This document shows positions 44,311 to 52,134 of a stretch of 64,000 bases of DNA, piece after piece. The notes under the pieces were generated by a model. That model had not been told where the DNA came from, searched no databases, and saw only the letters and a program-made list of their open reading frames with translations. Each line of letters starts with the position of its first letter. Position 1 is the stretch's first letter. This DNA comes from Kitasatospora phosalacinea (GTDB lineage Bacteria > Actinomycetota > Actinomycetes > Streptomycetales > Streptomycetaceae). A program made the position numbers and the translations under genes. The DNA lies in the NCBI RefSeq assembly GCF_030268885.1, contig NZ_BSSA01000012.1, positions 62,001 to 126,000 of the forward strand, given 5' to 3'.

Positions 44311-45245
44311 CCTCGCTGCTCGCGGTCTCCGACCACGTGCCGTCCGGCCGGGTGCCGGTCGAGGTGCTGGGCGAGGAGCTCGGGCTGACGCCGATGCAGG
44401 TGCGGATCTTCCGCCGCTACCACGGGCTGGGCGAGGTCAGTCGGGACGAGGGCGGCAGCCTGCTGGACCTGCTGCGCGGCGCGGCCGCGGGGCTGGTGGC
44501 GCTGCGCGGCCGGGAGCACCTGGTGCGCTACGTGCTGCACGCCCGTTCCTTCCCGACCGTCGTCCCGTACCCGCACGATCCGGTGCGGGAGCTGTGTGCG
44601 GAGCTGGGCCTGGACGCGGGGGTGCCGGTGTTCTCGGTGGGTCACCACGCGTGCGCCTCGGGCCTGTTGGCGATCGACGCGGCGGGACGGCTGCTGGCCG
44701 CGGACGGCGATCCGGACGCGTTGGCGCTGGTGCTGGCCGGGGAGAAGGCGTTCACGCCGGAGGCCGCGGCGGTGCCGGGCAGTTCCTTCTTCGGCGAGGG
44801 CGCCGGGGCCTGCCTGGTCTCGGCGTCCGGGGGGCGCGACCGGGTGCTGGCGTACGCCGTCGACCTGCGCGGGGAGTTCGACACCGTCGCGGACCGCCCG
44901 GAGCTGGAGTCGGAGTTCCAGCGGATCTACGGCGAAGCGCTGGCGGCGGTGGTGCGCGCGGCGGTCGAGCGGGCCGGGCTGTCGCTGGAGCGGGTCACCG
45001 CCGTGCTGCCGCACAACGTCAACCGGGTGGCCTGGCACCAGGTCTGCCGGGTCCTGGGCTATCCGCGCGAGCGGGTGGTGCTGGAGCACGTGCCGACGGT
45101 GGGGCACGTGTTCTGCGCCGACCACTTCCTCAACCACCGCACCGCCCGGCAGCGCGGCCTGCTGCGACCGGGCGAACCGTACGTGATGGCCGCGGCGGGC
45201 GCCGGGCGCGGTGCGACGTTCGCCGCCATGGTCCTCCAGCACTGA
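44307..45245 (+). CDS. Ketoacyl-ACP synthase III-like protein with altered triad
   Basis: 312-residue thiolase-fold protein. The nucleophile Cys116 is present (GHHACASGLLAID), and His236 (LPHNVNRVAW) fits the second residue. At the third position the FabH motif GNTSAAS is replaced by GHVFCADHF (His267), so the Cys-His-Asn triad becomes Cys-His-His or similar. Such changes occur in KSIII-like enzymes that transfer acyl groups to O or N rather than condense with malonyl-ACP. GTG overlaps the condensation gene. Function within the cluster: acyl transfer or chain initiation, undetermined. Confidence 0.82.
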   Translation: MTSLLAVSDHVPSGRVPVEVLGEELGLTPMQVRIFRRYHGLGEVSRDEGGSLLDLLRGAAAGLVALRGREHLVRYVLHARSFPTVVPYPHDPVRELCAELGLDAGVPVFSVGHHACASGLLAIDAAGRLLAADGDPDALALVLAGEKAFTPEAAAVPGSSFFGEGAGACLVSASGGRDRVLAYAVDLRGEFDTVADRPELESEFQRIYGEALAAVVRAAVERAGLSLERVTAVLPHNVNRVAWHQVCRVLGYPRERVVLEHVPTVGHVFCADHFLNHRTARQRGLLRPGEPYVMAAAGAGRGATFAAMVLQH

Positions 45246-45272
45246 CCACCCCCGTTCGAAGGGTTCCTCCCG

Positions 45273-45551
45273 ATGACCTCCCGTACCGAACCGACCTCCC
45301 GTACCGAACTGATCTCCACCATCTGCGCGTTGCTGCCGGTCGTGCTCAAGCGCGAGGTGTCCGGCGCGGACGCCGACACCGCGCTGCTGGACGCCCTCGG
45401 GCTGAACTCCACCACCGGTCTGGAACTCGTCCTGGAACTGGAGGAGCGCCTCGGCCTGGAGATCAGCGTGGAGGACCTCGGCCGGGACGACTTCGCCACC
45501 GTCGGCTCGCTCGCCGCGTACGTCGCGGACCACCTGCTGGCGGACGCGTGA
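45273..45551 (+). CDS. Acyl/peptidyl carrier protein
   Basis: 92 residues, ATG at 45273. Attachment Ser46 in LGLNSTTGLELVLELEERLGL, with NST in place of DSL, then EISVEDLGRDDFATVGSL. The N-terminus has a doubled TSRTE unit from an 18-base direct repeat. It lies between the KSIII-like gene and the truncated thiolase-fold gene, so it probably serves these two. Fourth carrier domain of the cluster, counting the one fused to the glycosyltransferase. Confidence 0.85.
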   Translation: MTSRTEPTSRTELISTICALLPVVLKREVSGADADTALLDALGLNSTTGLELVLELEERLGLEISVEDLGRDDFATVGSLAAYVADHLLADA

Positions 45552-46198
45552 GCGCCCGCACCCTGCTCCCGCCCGACGCCGCCGCGTCCCCCTCGCACCC
45601 GCGGTGGGGCGTGCGCCGGGCGGCCCGGCTGGCGTTCCCGGAGCCGTCCGCGCTGGCCGCCGACCCGGTGCACGCGGCCCGGCTGCGCCGCTACCTGGCC
45701 GACCTGCTCGCCCCGTACGGCCTGCGTCCGGACCCGATCGTCGGCGGTCAGTCGTACGGGGAGATGGCCGAGGCGCTGATCGGGGCGGTCGTCCCGGCGG
45801 GCGAGCAGGTGGACCTGCTGGTGCTGGCGCACTCCGTCCCCGACCTGGCTCCGGGCCGGGCCACCGCCTGCCGTCTGGGCCACGTCTGTCCGGGCGGCCC
45901 GCTCTCCTTCGCCGTCACCGACCAGGGCGGTACGGCCGCGTCGACCGCGCTGCGGCTGCTGGCGGCGTACGCGGACTCGGCCGGGTTGCGGCGGGCGCTG
46001 CTGCTGGTGGTCGAGCAGGACCGGCTGCCGTACGACCCGGGTGTCCCGGTCGCGCTGCCCGCCGTCAGCCGGGGCGTGGCGCTGCTGTTCGGCGACCCGC
46101 TGCCGGGCGAGCGTCCGCTGCGGGTCGATCCCGCGGCGACCGCCCGGCCGGGCACCGGCCCGTGGTGGGAGCTGGCGGGGCGGGTGGCCGCCCGGTGA
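45548..46198 (+). CDS. Truncated thiolase-fold protein (KSIII-like partner), 216 aa
   Basis: GTG overlapping the carrier-protein stop. Resembles the N-terminal half of KSIII: VGGQSYGEMAEALIGAVVPAGEQVDLLVLAHSVPDLAPGRAT, then FAVTDQGGTAASTALRLLAAYADSAG. The position of the nucleophilic Cys is Gln-Gly-Gly (DQGGTAAS), and the C-terminal half with His/Asn is missing. It is probably a non-catalytic partner of the KSIII-like protein encoded just upstream, paralleling the truncated partner at 35301. Function is inferred from fold and context. Confidence 0.7.
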   Translation: MSARTLLPPDAAASPSHPRWGVRRAARLAFPEPSALAADPVHAARLRRYLADLLAPYGLRPDPIVGGQSYGEMAEALIGAVVPAGEQVDLLVLAHSVPDLAPGRATACRLGHVCPGGPLSFAVTDQGGTAASTALRLLAAYADSAGLRRALLLVVEQDRLPYDPGVPVALPAVSRGVALLFGDPLPGERPLRVDPAATARPGTGPWWELAGRVAAR

Positions 46199-47295
46199 GC
46201 GCGCCCGCCACGCCTCTCCGGCTGACCGACTACCGGGAACCGGCGTACCGTCGAATCGCTTCCTCCGTACGGGACTTCGTCGAGGGCGGGGCCGGTGACG
46301 AGCGGGCGCTCGGCGCGGACCGGCGGGCCTTCGCCCGGGTCTCGCTGCGGCCCCGGGTGCTGGTCGACGTCTCGGCGCCCGACACCGCCACCGAACTGCT
46401 CGGCTCCCCGCTGGCCACCCCGGTCGGCGTGGCGCCCACCGCGTACCACCGGCTGCTGCACCCCGACGGCGAACTCGCCACCGCCCGCGGGGCGGGGCGC
46501 GCCGGGGCGCTGTACGTGGTGAGCGTGTTCGCCTCGCGAACCCTGGAGGAGATCGCGGCCGCGGCGGACGGTCCGCGCTGGCTGCAGCTGTACTGGCTGC
46601 GCCGCCGGGACGTGCTGGCGGGCCTGGTCGACCGGGCCGCCGCGGCGGGCTACCGGGCCCTGGTCCTGACCGTGGACGCCCCGTACCTGGGTCGCCGCCA
46701 CCGGGACGCCCGCAACGGCTTCGCGGTGCCCCCGGACGTCCGGGCCGTCAACCTGGCCCCGGCCCTGATGGCCGCCGCCCACCGCTCCGCCCCCGGTCGC
46801 TCGGCGCTCGCCGCGCACACCGCCGAGGCCGTCGACCCGGGCGTGACCTGGTCCGACCTCGCCTGGCTGCGCGCCCGCAGCCCGCTGCCGCTGGTCCTGA
46901 AGGGCGTGCTGACCGCCGAGGACGCCCGGCTGGCCGTCCGGCACGGCGCCGACGCGATCGTCGTCTCCAACCACGGCGGCCGCCAACTCGACCGCGCCCC
47001 GGCCGGGTTGGACGTCCTGCCGGAGGTCGTCGACGCGGTCGCCGGGGCCTGTCCGGTGCTGTTCGACGGTGGGGTCCGCAGCGGCGCCGACGCCTACGCC
47101 GCCCTGGCGCTGGGCGCGCGGGCGGTGCTGCTCGGCCGACCCGTCCTGTGGGGGCTGGGGGCCGACGGCGCGGACGGCGTGGCCGGGGTCCTCGGCCTGG
47201 CCACCGCCGAACTCGCCCACACCATGGCCCTCACCGGCCGCCCGGCCCTCGCCGCCCTGGACCGCAGCGCCGTCTCCTTCACCCCCGCCCCGTGA
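46195..47295 (+). CDS. FMN-dependent 2-hydroxyacid oxidase, probable 4-hydroxymandelate oxidase
   Basis: 366 residues of the glycolate/lactate/mandelate oxidase family. FMN and substrate features: VGVAPTAYHRLLHPDGELATARGAG, the catalytic base His260 in VVSNHGGRQLDRAP, VLKGVLTAEDARLAV and VLFDGGVRSGADAYAALALGARAVLLGR. The YYWG-type membrane loop is absent, so it is soluble. With the hydroxymandelate synthase it should oxidise 4-hydroxymandelate to 4-hydroxybenzoylformate, as in hydroxyphenylglycine pathways. No aminotransferase follows, so the keto acid presumably feeds the E1 enzyme instead. GTG start, overlapping on both sides. Confidence 0.85.
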   Translation: MSAPATPLRLTDYREPAYRRIASSVRDFVEGGAGDERALGADRRAFARVSLRPRVLVDVSAPDTATELLGSPLATPVGVAPTAYHRLLHPDGELATARGAGRAGALYVVSVFASRTLEEIAAAADGPRWLQLYWLRRRDVLAGLVDRAAAAGYRALVLTVDAPYLGRRHRDARNGFAVPPDVRAVNLAPALMAAAHRSAPGRSALAAHTAEAVDPGVTWSDLAWLRARSPLPLVLKGVLTAEDARLAVRHGADAIVVSNHGGRQLDRAPAGLDVLPEVVDAVAGACPVLFDGGVRSGADAYAALALGARAVLLGRPVLWGLGADGADGVAGVLGLATAELAHTMALTGRPALAALDRSAVSFTPAP

Positions 47296-47990
47296 CCGCC
47301 GACCTCCGCCCGGTGAGCGACGGGCCCCGGGACACCGTCCTGCTCCACCTCGTCCCCGACCCCGGCCCGGGCCTGCCGCTGGCCCCGCTGCTCGCCGACC
47401 TCTCCCCCGCGGAGCGGCTGCGCGCCGACGCCTGCCGCGACCCCGACACCCGCCGCCGCTACGTCCTCGCCCACGCCGCCCTGCGCCGCGTGCTCGCCGA
47501 ACGGCTGGGCACCGCCCCCGCCGAACTGCGCTGGCAGCACGGTCCGCACGGCAAACCGTCGCTCCCCGGCGACGCGCCCCGGTTCAACCTCTCCCACTCC
47601 GGCGCCTTCGCCCTGGTCGCCGTCTCCCCCGTCCGCCCGGTCGGCGTCGACATCCAACGCGTCCTGCCCGCCGCCGACCCCACCGCACTCGCCGCCCGCT
47701 ACTTCCCGCCCGCCGAGGCCCGTCTCCTGCACAGCACCGTCGACCCCGCCCGCCGCGCCGCCCTCTTCGCCCGCCTCTGGTGCCACAAGGAGGCCCTGGT
47801 CAAGGCGCACGGCGGCCGCCTCCTCCAGGGCCTGCGCGTCCCGCTGCACGGCCCGCCGCCCGCCGAGGAGGCCTGGTCCCTCTCCTACCGCGTCAGCGAC
47901 GCCCCCGCGCCGCCCGGCCACCACGCCGCCGTGGCCCTGGCCGGCACCGCCCCGTTCCGCACCACCACCCGCCGCTGGAGCTGGAGCTGA
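47292..47990 (+). CDS. 4'-Phosphopantetheinyl transferase (Sfp type)
   Basis: 232 residues. Activates carrier proteins by transferring phosphopantetheine from CoA. Motifs: WQHGPHGKPSL, FNLSHSGAFALVAVS, VGVDIQRV (Mg ligands) and FARLWCHKEALVKAHGGRLL (WxxKEAxxKxxG). It is the last gene of the cluster, its GTG overlapping the oxidase stop, and its targets are presumably the four carrier domains here. A converging LysR gene ends 29 bases away and marks the cluster border. Confidence 0.92.
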   Translation: MTADLRPVSDGPRDTVLLHLVPDPGPGLPLAPLLADLSPAERLRADACRDPDTRRRYVLAHAALRRVLAERLGTAPAELRWQHGPHGKPSLPGDAPRFNLSHSGAFALVAVSPVRPVGVDIQRVLPAADPTALAARYFPPAEARLLHSTVDPARRAALFARLWCHKEALVKAHGGRLLQGLRVPLHGPPPAEEAWSLSYRVSDAPAPPGHHAAVALAGTAPFRTTTRRWSWS

Positions 47991-48019
47991 CCCGCCCGCG
48001 GCCCCGCACCGCCGACGGG

Positions 48020-48922
48020 TCAGTCCGGCAGCCAGTGCAGCTCGTGCGCCAGGGCCCTGGCGACGGCGCGGACCCGGCGGTGCAGCGGCGTCTGCTCGCG
48101 CGGGAGGACCAGGTGGTAGGTCAGGGCGGGCGCGCCGCGCAGCGGGCGCCAGGTGAGGGCCGCCGGTTGGGCCGCGGTGGCGGTCTCCCCGGCCGGGGCG
48201 AGGGTGGCTCCGTCGAGCAGGTCGCGCTGGGACATGTCGAAGGGGACGGCGGTGGTGCGGAACCGGGGGTGCGGCCGGACGTCCCGGAACAGTGCGGACA
48301 GCTGGTCGTGGACCACGGGGTTGGCCGTCCGCTCCGGGAGCCGCAGCGGGTACGCGGCCGCGTCGGCGATCTCGATCTCCGCGCGTGCGGCCAGCGGGTG
48401 GTGCCGCGCCAGCTGGACCCCGGTGCGCACCCGCCGCAGCAGGAACCGGCGCACGCCGGGGCCCGGCTGTTCACCGCGGGTGATCCCGGCGTCGAGGCGG
48501 CCGTCGGCGACCGCGGGGGAGATCTCCGGTGTCGCCATCGGGGCCGCGCCGACGTCGAGCCCGCTGCTGCCGCGCATCAGCCCCTCCACCAGGGCCGGTG
48601 CCGTCCCGGCCCCGGCGCTGAGGCTGTACCCGAGGCGCAGCGTGCCCAGCTGCCCGGCCGCCGCGCTCCGGGCGGCTTCCCAGGCCCGGTCCAGGGCCGC
48701 CAGCGCGGGCGGCGCGTACTCCGCCAGGGCCGCCCCGGCCGCGGTCAGGGCGACGCTGCGCGTGTCGCGGACCATCAGGGCGGTGCCGAGTTCCGTCTCC
48801 AGCCGGCGCATCCGGGCGCTGAGCGCGGGTTGGGCGATGCCGATCCGGGCGGCCGCGCGGGTGAAGTTCAACTCCTGTGCCAGCACCAGGAAGTAGCGCA
48901 GGCTCACGGTGTCCGGCGCCAC
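48020..48922 (-). CDS. LysR-type transcriptional regulator
   Basis: 300 residues. Helix-turn-helix at LRYFLVLAQELNFTRAAARI and QPALSARMRRLETELG (residues about 7-45), followed by an effector-binding domain. The GTG at 48922 is preferred because GGGGGAGGG lies three bases upstream; a TTG at 48946 lacks a good site. It is convergent with the biosynthetic cluster and divergent from the DUF1330 gene (distance about 160 bases), which is its more likely target. Confidence 0.87.
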   Translation of the reverse strand: MAPDTVSLRYFLVLAQELNFTRAAARIGIAQPALSARMRRLETELGTALMVRDTRSVALTAAGAALAEYAPPALAALDRAWEAARSAAAGQLGTLRLGYSLSAGAGTAPALVEGLMRGSSGLDVGAAPMATPEISPAVADGRLDAGITRGEQPGPGVRRFLLRRVRTGVQLARHHPLAARAEIEIADAAAYPLRLPERTANPVVHDQLSALFRDVRPHPRFRTTAVPFDMSQRDLLDGATLAPAGETATAAQPAALTWRPLRGAPALTYHLVLPREQTPLHRRVRAVARALAHELHWLPD

Positions 48923-49081
48923 GGGCCCTCCCCCGCCGATTGACAACGATCCGTTCTGAGCCTATCCCGGACCGGTCTTTCCCCCGACGGTGCGTCACGT
49001 CCTAGCCTGCCCGTGCGGGACCGCCCCGGTCCGCGCGTCGAGGAGCAGCCGGACGTGTCCGGCCGATCACCGGAGGTTTCC

Positions 49082-49375
49082 GTGGCCAAGGGCTACTGGG
49101 TCAGTGCCTACCCCGCCGTCTCCGACCCCGGGGAGCTGGCTGCCTACAACGAGCTGGCCCGGGCGGCCGTCCGGGCCGCGGGCGGGCGGACCCTGTCCCG
49201 GGGCGGCCGGGTCGTCGCCCACGAGAGCGGGAGCGTGCAACGCGTCGTCCTGGTCGAGTTCGACAGCTTCGAGCGGGCCGTCGCGGCGTACGGGAGCGCG
49301 GCCTACCGGAAGGCGCTGGCGGCCCTCCCGGACGGCTTCGCGCGCGACTTCCGCATCGTCGAGGGCGTCGACTGA
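49082..49375 (+). CDS. DUF1330-family protein
   Basis: 97-residue dimeric alpha/beta-barrel (ferredoxin-like fold) protein. KGYWVSAYPAVSDPGELAAY, VVAHESGSVQRVVLVEFDSFERAVAAY and AYRKALAAL are characteristic. The GTG at 49082 has GGAGG five bases upstream; upstream in-frame codons are not needed. Members are small stand-alone proteins of mostly unknown role. Divergent from the LysR gene. Confidence 0.87.
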   Translation: MAKGYWVSAYPAVSDPGELAAYNELARAAVRAAGGRTLSRGGRVVAHESGSVQRVVLVEFDSFERAVAAYGSAAYRKALAALPDGFARDFRIVEGVD

Positions 49376-49407
49376 GCGGCGGACCCGGCGGGGCCCACCG
49401 GGGTTGC

Positions 49408-50883
49408 TCAGTCGCGGAGTTCGGCGGGGAGGAGCTCCTGCGGGGCGTCCTGGTAGGTGACGGGGCGCAGCCAGCGGTGGACGGCGGCGGTGCCGACGGA
49501 GGTGGTGGGGGTGGTGGCGGCGGGGTAGGGGCCGCCGTGCTGCATGGCGGGGGTGACGGCGACGCCGGTGGGCCAGGAGTTGAGGACGAGACGGCCGGCG
49601 AGGGCGGTGAGCCGGGCGAGGAGGGGGCGGGTGCGGGCGGGGGGTTCGTCGGGGGCGTGGTGGAGGGTGGCGGTGAGGGTGCCGGGGAGGCGGTCGAGGG
49701 CGGTGTGGAGGTCGGCGTCGTCGCGGTAGCGGACCAGGACGGTGAGCGGGCCGAAGCACTCGTCGAGGAGGAGGTCGTGGAGGTCGGCGGCGGCGACGGC
49801 GAGGATGCCGGGGCGGACGGCGAGGGGGGCCTCGGGGGTGGGGGCGGGGCCGGGGGCGAGCAGGACCTCGACGCCGGGGAGGGCGGCGCGCCGGGCGGCG
49901 CCGGTGAGGTAGGCGTCGCGGATGCGCGGGTCGAGCAGGGGGGCGGCGGGCGCCTGGGCGGCCGCGGTGACGGCGGCCTTCTCCAGGGCGGGGTGTCCGG
50001 CGGGGAGGAGGACGAGGCCGGGTTTGGTGCAGAACTGGCCGTGGCCGAGGGTGAAGGAGGCGGCGAGGCCGGTGCCGATCTGCTCGGGGCGGGTGGCGGC
50101 GGCGCCTTCGGTGACCAGGACGGGGTTGAGGCTGCCGAGTTCGCCGTGGAAGGGGATCGGGCGGGGGCGGGCGGCGGCGAGGTCGTGCAGGGCGCGGCCG
50201 CCGCGCAGCGAGCCGGTGAAGCCGACGGCGGCGGTGAGAGGGTGCTGGACGAGGTGGGTGCCCGCGGTGAAGCCGTGGACGGTGGTGACGACGTCGGCGG
50301 GCAGGCCGACGTCCTCGGCGGCGCGGCGCAGCAGGCGGGCGCAGAGTTCGCCGGTCTCGGGGTGGCCGGGGTGGGCCTTGACGACGACGGGGCAGCCGGC
50401 GGCGAGGGCGCTGGCGGTGTCGCCGCCGGGGACGCTGAAGGCGAGCGGGAAGTTGCCCGCGGCGAAGACGGCGGCGACGCCGAGCGGGGCCTTGGTGCGG
50501 CGCAGGTCGGGGCGTCCGGTGGCGGGGTCGGCCCGGTCGATCCGGACGTCGAGGTGGCCGCCGTCGGCGGCGGTCTCCGCGAAGGTGCGCAACTGGTTTG
50601 TGGTGCGGGCGAGTTCGCCGGTGAGGCGGGTCTCGCCGAGGGCGGTCTCGGCGTCGGCGGCGGCGAGGACCTCGGAGCGGGCGGCGTCGAGGAGGTCGGC
50701 GGCGGCGTGCAGCAGGGCGGCGCGGCGGTGGCGGTCGGCGAGGGCGTCGAGGGTGCGGTGGGCGGCGGTGACGGCGCGGTGGACGTCGGCCGGTCCGGCT
50801 TCGCGGGCGGGGTGGGCGCGGACGTTCCCGGTGCGCGGGTCGATGCTGGGGACGGGGGCGCCGGGGCGGGGTTCGGCGGTCAT
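49408..50883 (-). CDS. 2,5-Dioxovalerate (alpha-ketoglutarate semialdehyde) dehydrogenase
   Basis: 491-residue aldehyde dehydrogenase. Catalytic Cys in GHGQFCTKPGLVLL (about residue 285), Glu in FHGELGSLNPVLV (about 250), cofactor segment AAGNFPLAFSVPGGDTASALA and VVKAHPGHPETG. The AVGFTGSLRGGRALHDLA and GSLNPV features fit the ketoglutarate-semialdehyde class. It would carry out the last step of the galacturonate pathway, giving 2-oxoglutarate. ATG at 50883. It diverges from the IclR gene, and a perfect palindrome (50995-51010) lies between them. Confidence 0.87.
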   Translation of the reverse strand: MTAEPRPGAPVPSIDPRTGNVRAHPAREAGPADVHRAVTAAHRTLDALADRHRRAALLHAAADLLDAARSEVLAAADAETALGETRLTGELARTTNQLRTFAETAADGGHLDVRIDRADPATGRPDLRRTKAPLGVAAVFAAGNFPLAFSVPGGDTASALAAGCPVVVKAHPGHPETGELCARLLRRAAEDVGLPADVVTTVHGFTAGTHLVQHPLTAAVGFTGSLRGGRALHDLAAARPRPIPFHGELGSLNPVLVTEGAAATRPEQIGTGLAASFTLGHGQFCTKPGLVLLPAGHPALEKAAVTAAAQAPAAPLLDPRIRDAYLTGAARRAALPGVEVLLAPGPAPTPEAPLAVRPGILAVAAADLHDLLLDECFGPLTVLVRYRDDADLHTALDRLPGTLTATLHHAPDEPPARTRPLLARLTALAGRLVLNSWPTGVAVTPAMQHGGPYPAATTPTTSVGTAAVHRWLRPVTYQDAPQELLPAELRD

Positions 50884-50994
50884 GGCGCGGGCCTCCTCGT
50901 GGGGCGGCGGGGTCGGGTAGCGTCCGGTAGCGCGGCGGTGTGCGGTCGGCCGCGGGGCCGGACGGTCCGGCAACCCTCACCCGTTCAGCCACTT

Positions 50995-51010
50995 GTTCAG
51001 TATGCTGAAC
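50995..51010. promoter_or_regulatory. Probable IclR operator, copy 1
   Basis: GTTCAGTATGCTGAAC: perfect 6-bp arms with a 4-base centre, between the divergent dehydrogenase and IclR genes. Related sites occur at 52012, 57137 and 57212. Confidence 0.75.
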
Positions 51011-51068
51011 GACAGTCAACTATTTGAACTTCGCGGGACGATACGCCGCGGGACAGAAGGGGTCAAGG

Positions 51069-51866
51069 ATGCCCTCGCCGACCAACGCCGCCCGGGGCGG
51101 CACCAGCCCGGGCGGCGGCGCCCAGGTGAAGTCCGCCGTGCGGACGGTGGAGCTGCTGGAGTACTTCGCCGGCCGACCCGGCATGCACAGCCTGGCGGAG
51201 GTGCAGGAGCAGACCGGCTACCCGAAGTCGAGCCTGTACATGCTGCTGCGCACGCTGGCCGAGCTGGGCTGGGTGGAGACGGACGCGACCGGCACCCGGT
51301 ACGGCATCGGGGTGCGGGCGCTGCTGGTGGGCAGCTCGTACATCGACGGGGACGCGGTGGTGGCCGCGGCCCGTCCGGCGCTGGACGTGCTGGCGGAGGA
51401 CACCGGGGAGACCATCCACCTGGCCCGGCTGGACGGGGCGAACGTGGTGTACCTGGCGACCCGCCAGTCCCAGCACAGCCTGCGGCCGTTCACCCGGATC
51501 GGGCGGCGGCTGCCCGCGTACTCGACCTCGCACGGCAAGGCGCTGCTGGCGACGCTGGGCGACGAGGCGGTGCGGCGGCTGCTGCCGGAGCGGCTGGAGC
51601 CGCTGACCGAGCACACCCACACCGACCGGGAGGAGCTGATCCGGGAGCTGGCCGAGGTGCGCACCCGCGGCTACGCGGTGGACCGGGAGGAGAACACGCT
51701 GGGGCTGCGCTGCTTCGGGGTGGCGATCCCGTACCGCACCCCGGCCCGGGACGCGGTGTCGGTGTCGGTGCCGGTGGCGCGGCTGACGCCGGGCCGCGAG
51801 CAGACGATCCGGGACGCGCTGTTCGACGCCCGCGACCGGCTGACCCTGGCCACCCGGCACCTGTGA
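51069..51866 (+). CDS. IclR-family transcriptional regulator of the uronate/pectin locus
   Basis: 265 residues. N-terminal winged helix: VKSAVRTVELLEYFAGRPGM, SLAEVQEQTGYPKSSLYMLLRTLAELGWV (residues about 20-68); the rest is the IclR effector domain (ARPALDVLAEDTGETIHLARLDG, AYSTSHGKALLATL, GYAVDREENTLGLRCFGVAI). ATG at 51069, AAGG upstream. It probably senses a uronate or pathway intermediate and binds the four related palindromes in this locus. A hairpin terminator follows. Confidence 0.9.
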   Translation: MPSPTNAARGGTSPGGGAQVKSAVRTVELLEYFAGRPGMHSLAEVQEQTGYPKSSLYMLLRTLAELGWVETDATGTRYGIGVRALLVGSSYIDGDAVVAAARPALDVLAEDTGETIHLARLDGANVVYLATRQSQHSLRPFTRIGRRLPAYSTSHGKALLATLGDEAVRRLLPERLEPLTEHTHTDREELIRELAEVRTRGYAVDREENTLGLRCFGVAIPYRTPARDAVSVSVPVARLTPGREQTIRDALFDARDRLTLATRHL

Positions 51867-51908
51867 CCGCCGCCCCGCGGCGCCGCTGACCCGGCGCCAT
51901 GTACCTTT

Positions 51909-51939
51909 CGGCGCCCCGCACTCCGCGTGCGGGGCGCCG
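51909..51939 (+). terminator. Hairpin terminator after the IclR gene
   Basis: Perfect 13-bp arms CGGCGCCCCGCAC (51909-51921) and 51927-51939 with a 5-base loop, 42 bases after the IclR stop codon and before the pectate lyase promoter. Confidence 0.8.
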
Positions 51940-51961
51940 TCGCGTTCGGGCGTCGTACGCC

Positions 51962-51990
51962 TTGACAGGGCAGCGGGGGCTCCCTAGGTT
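51962..51990 (+). promoter_or_regulatory. Promoter of pectate lyase (sigma-70 / HrdB type)
   Basis: TTGACA (51962-51967), 17-base spacer, TAGGTT (51985-51990); close to consensus for vegetative promoters. Confidence 0.8.
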
Positions 51991-52011
51991 GCGGACACGG
52001 ATGCGACCGGC

Positions 52012-52027
52012 GTTCACGGACATGAAC
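52012..52027. promoter_or_regulatory. Probable IclR operator, copy 2
   Basis: GTTCACGGACATGAAC, arms matching at 5 of 6 positions, placed 21 bases downstream of the -10 of the pectate lyase promoter, where a repressor would block transcription. Confidence 0.7.
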
Positions 52028-52134
52028 GGAAACGGCGTCCGGTCGCGTCGCCCGCCGCACGCACCACCGCACCGCACGCACCACCGCACCGCACGCGTGC
52101 ACCCCCACCCGACAGCTCGACGAGGAGCCCCGTC

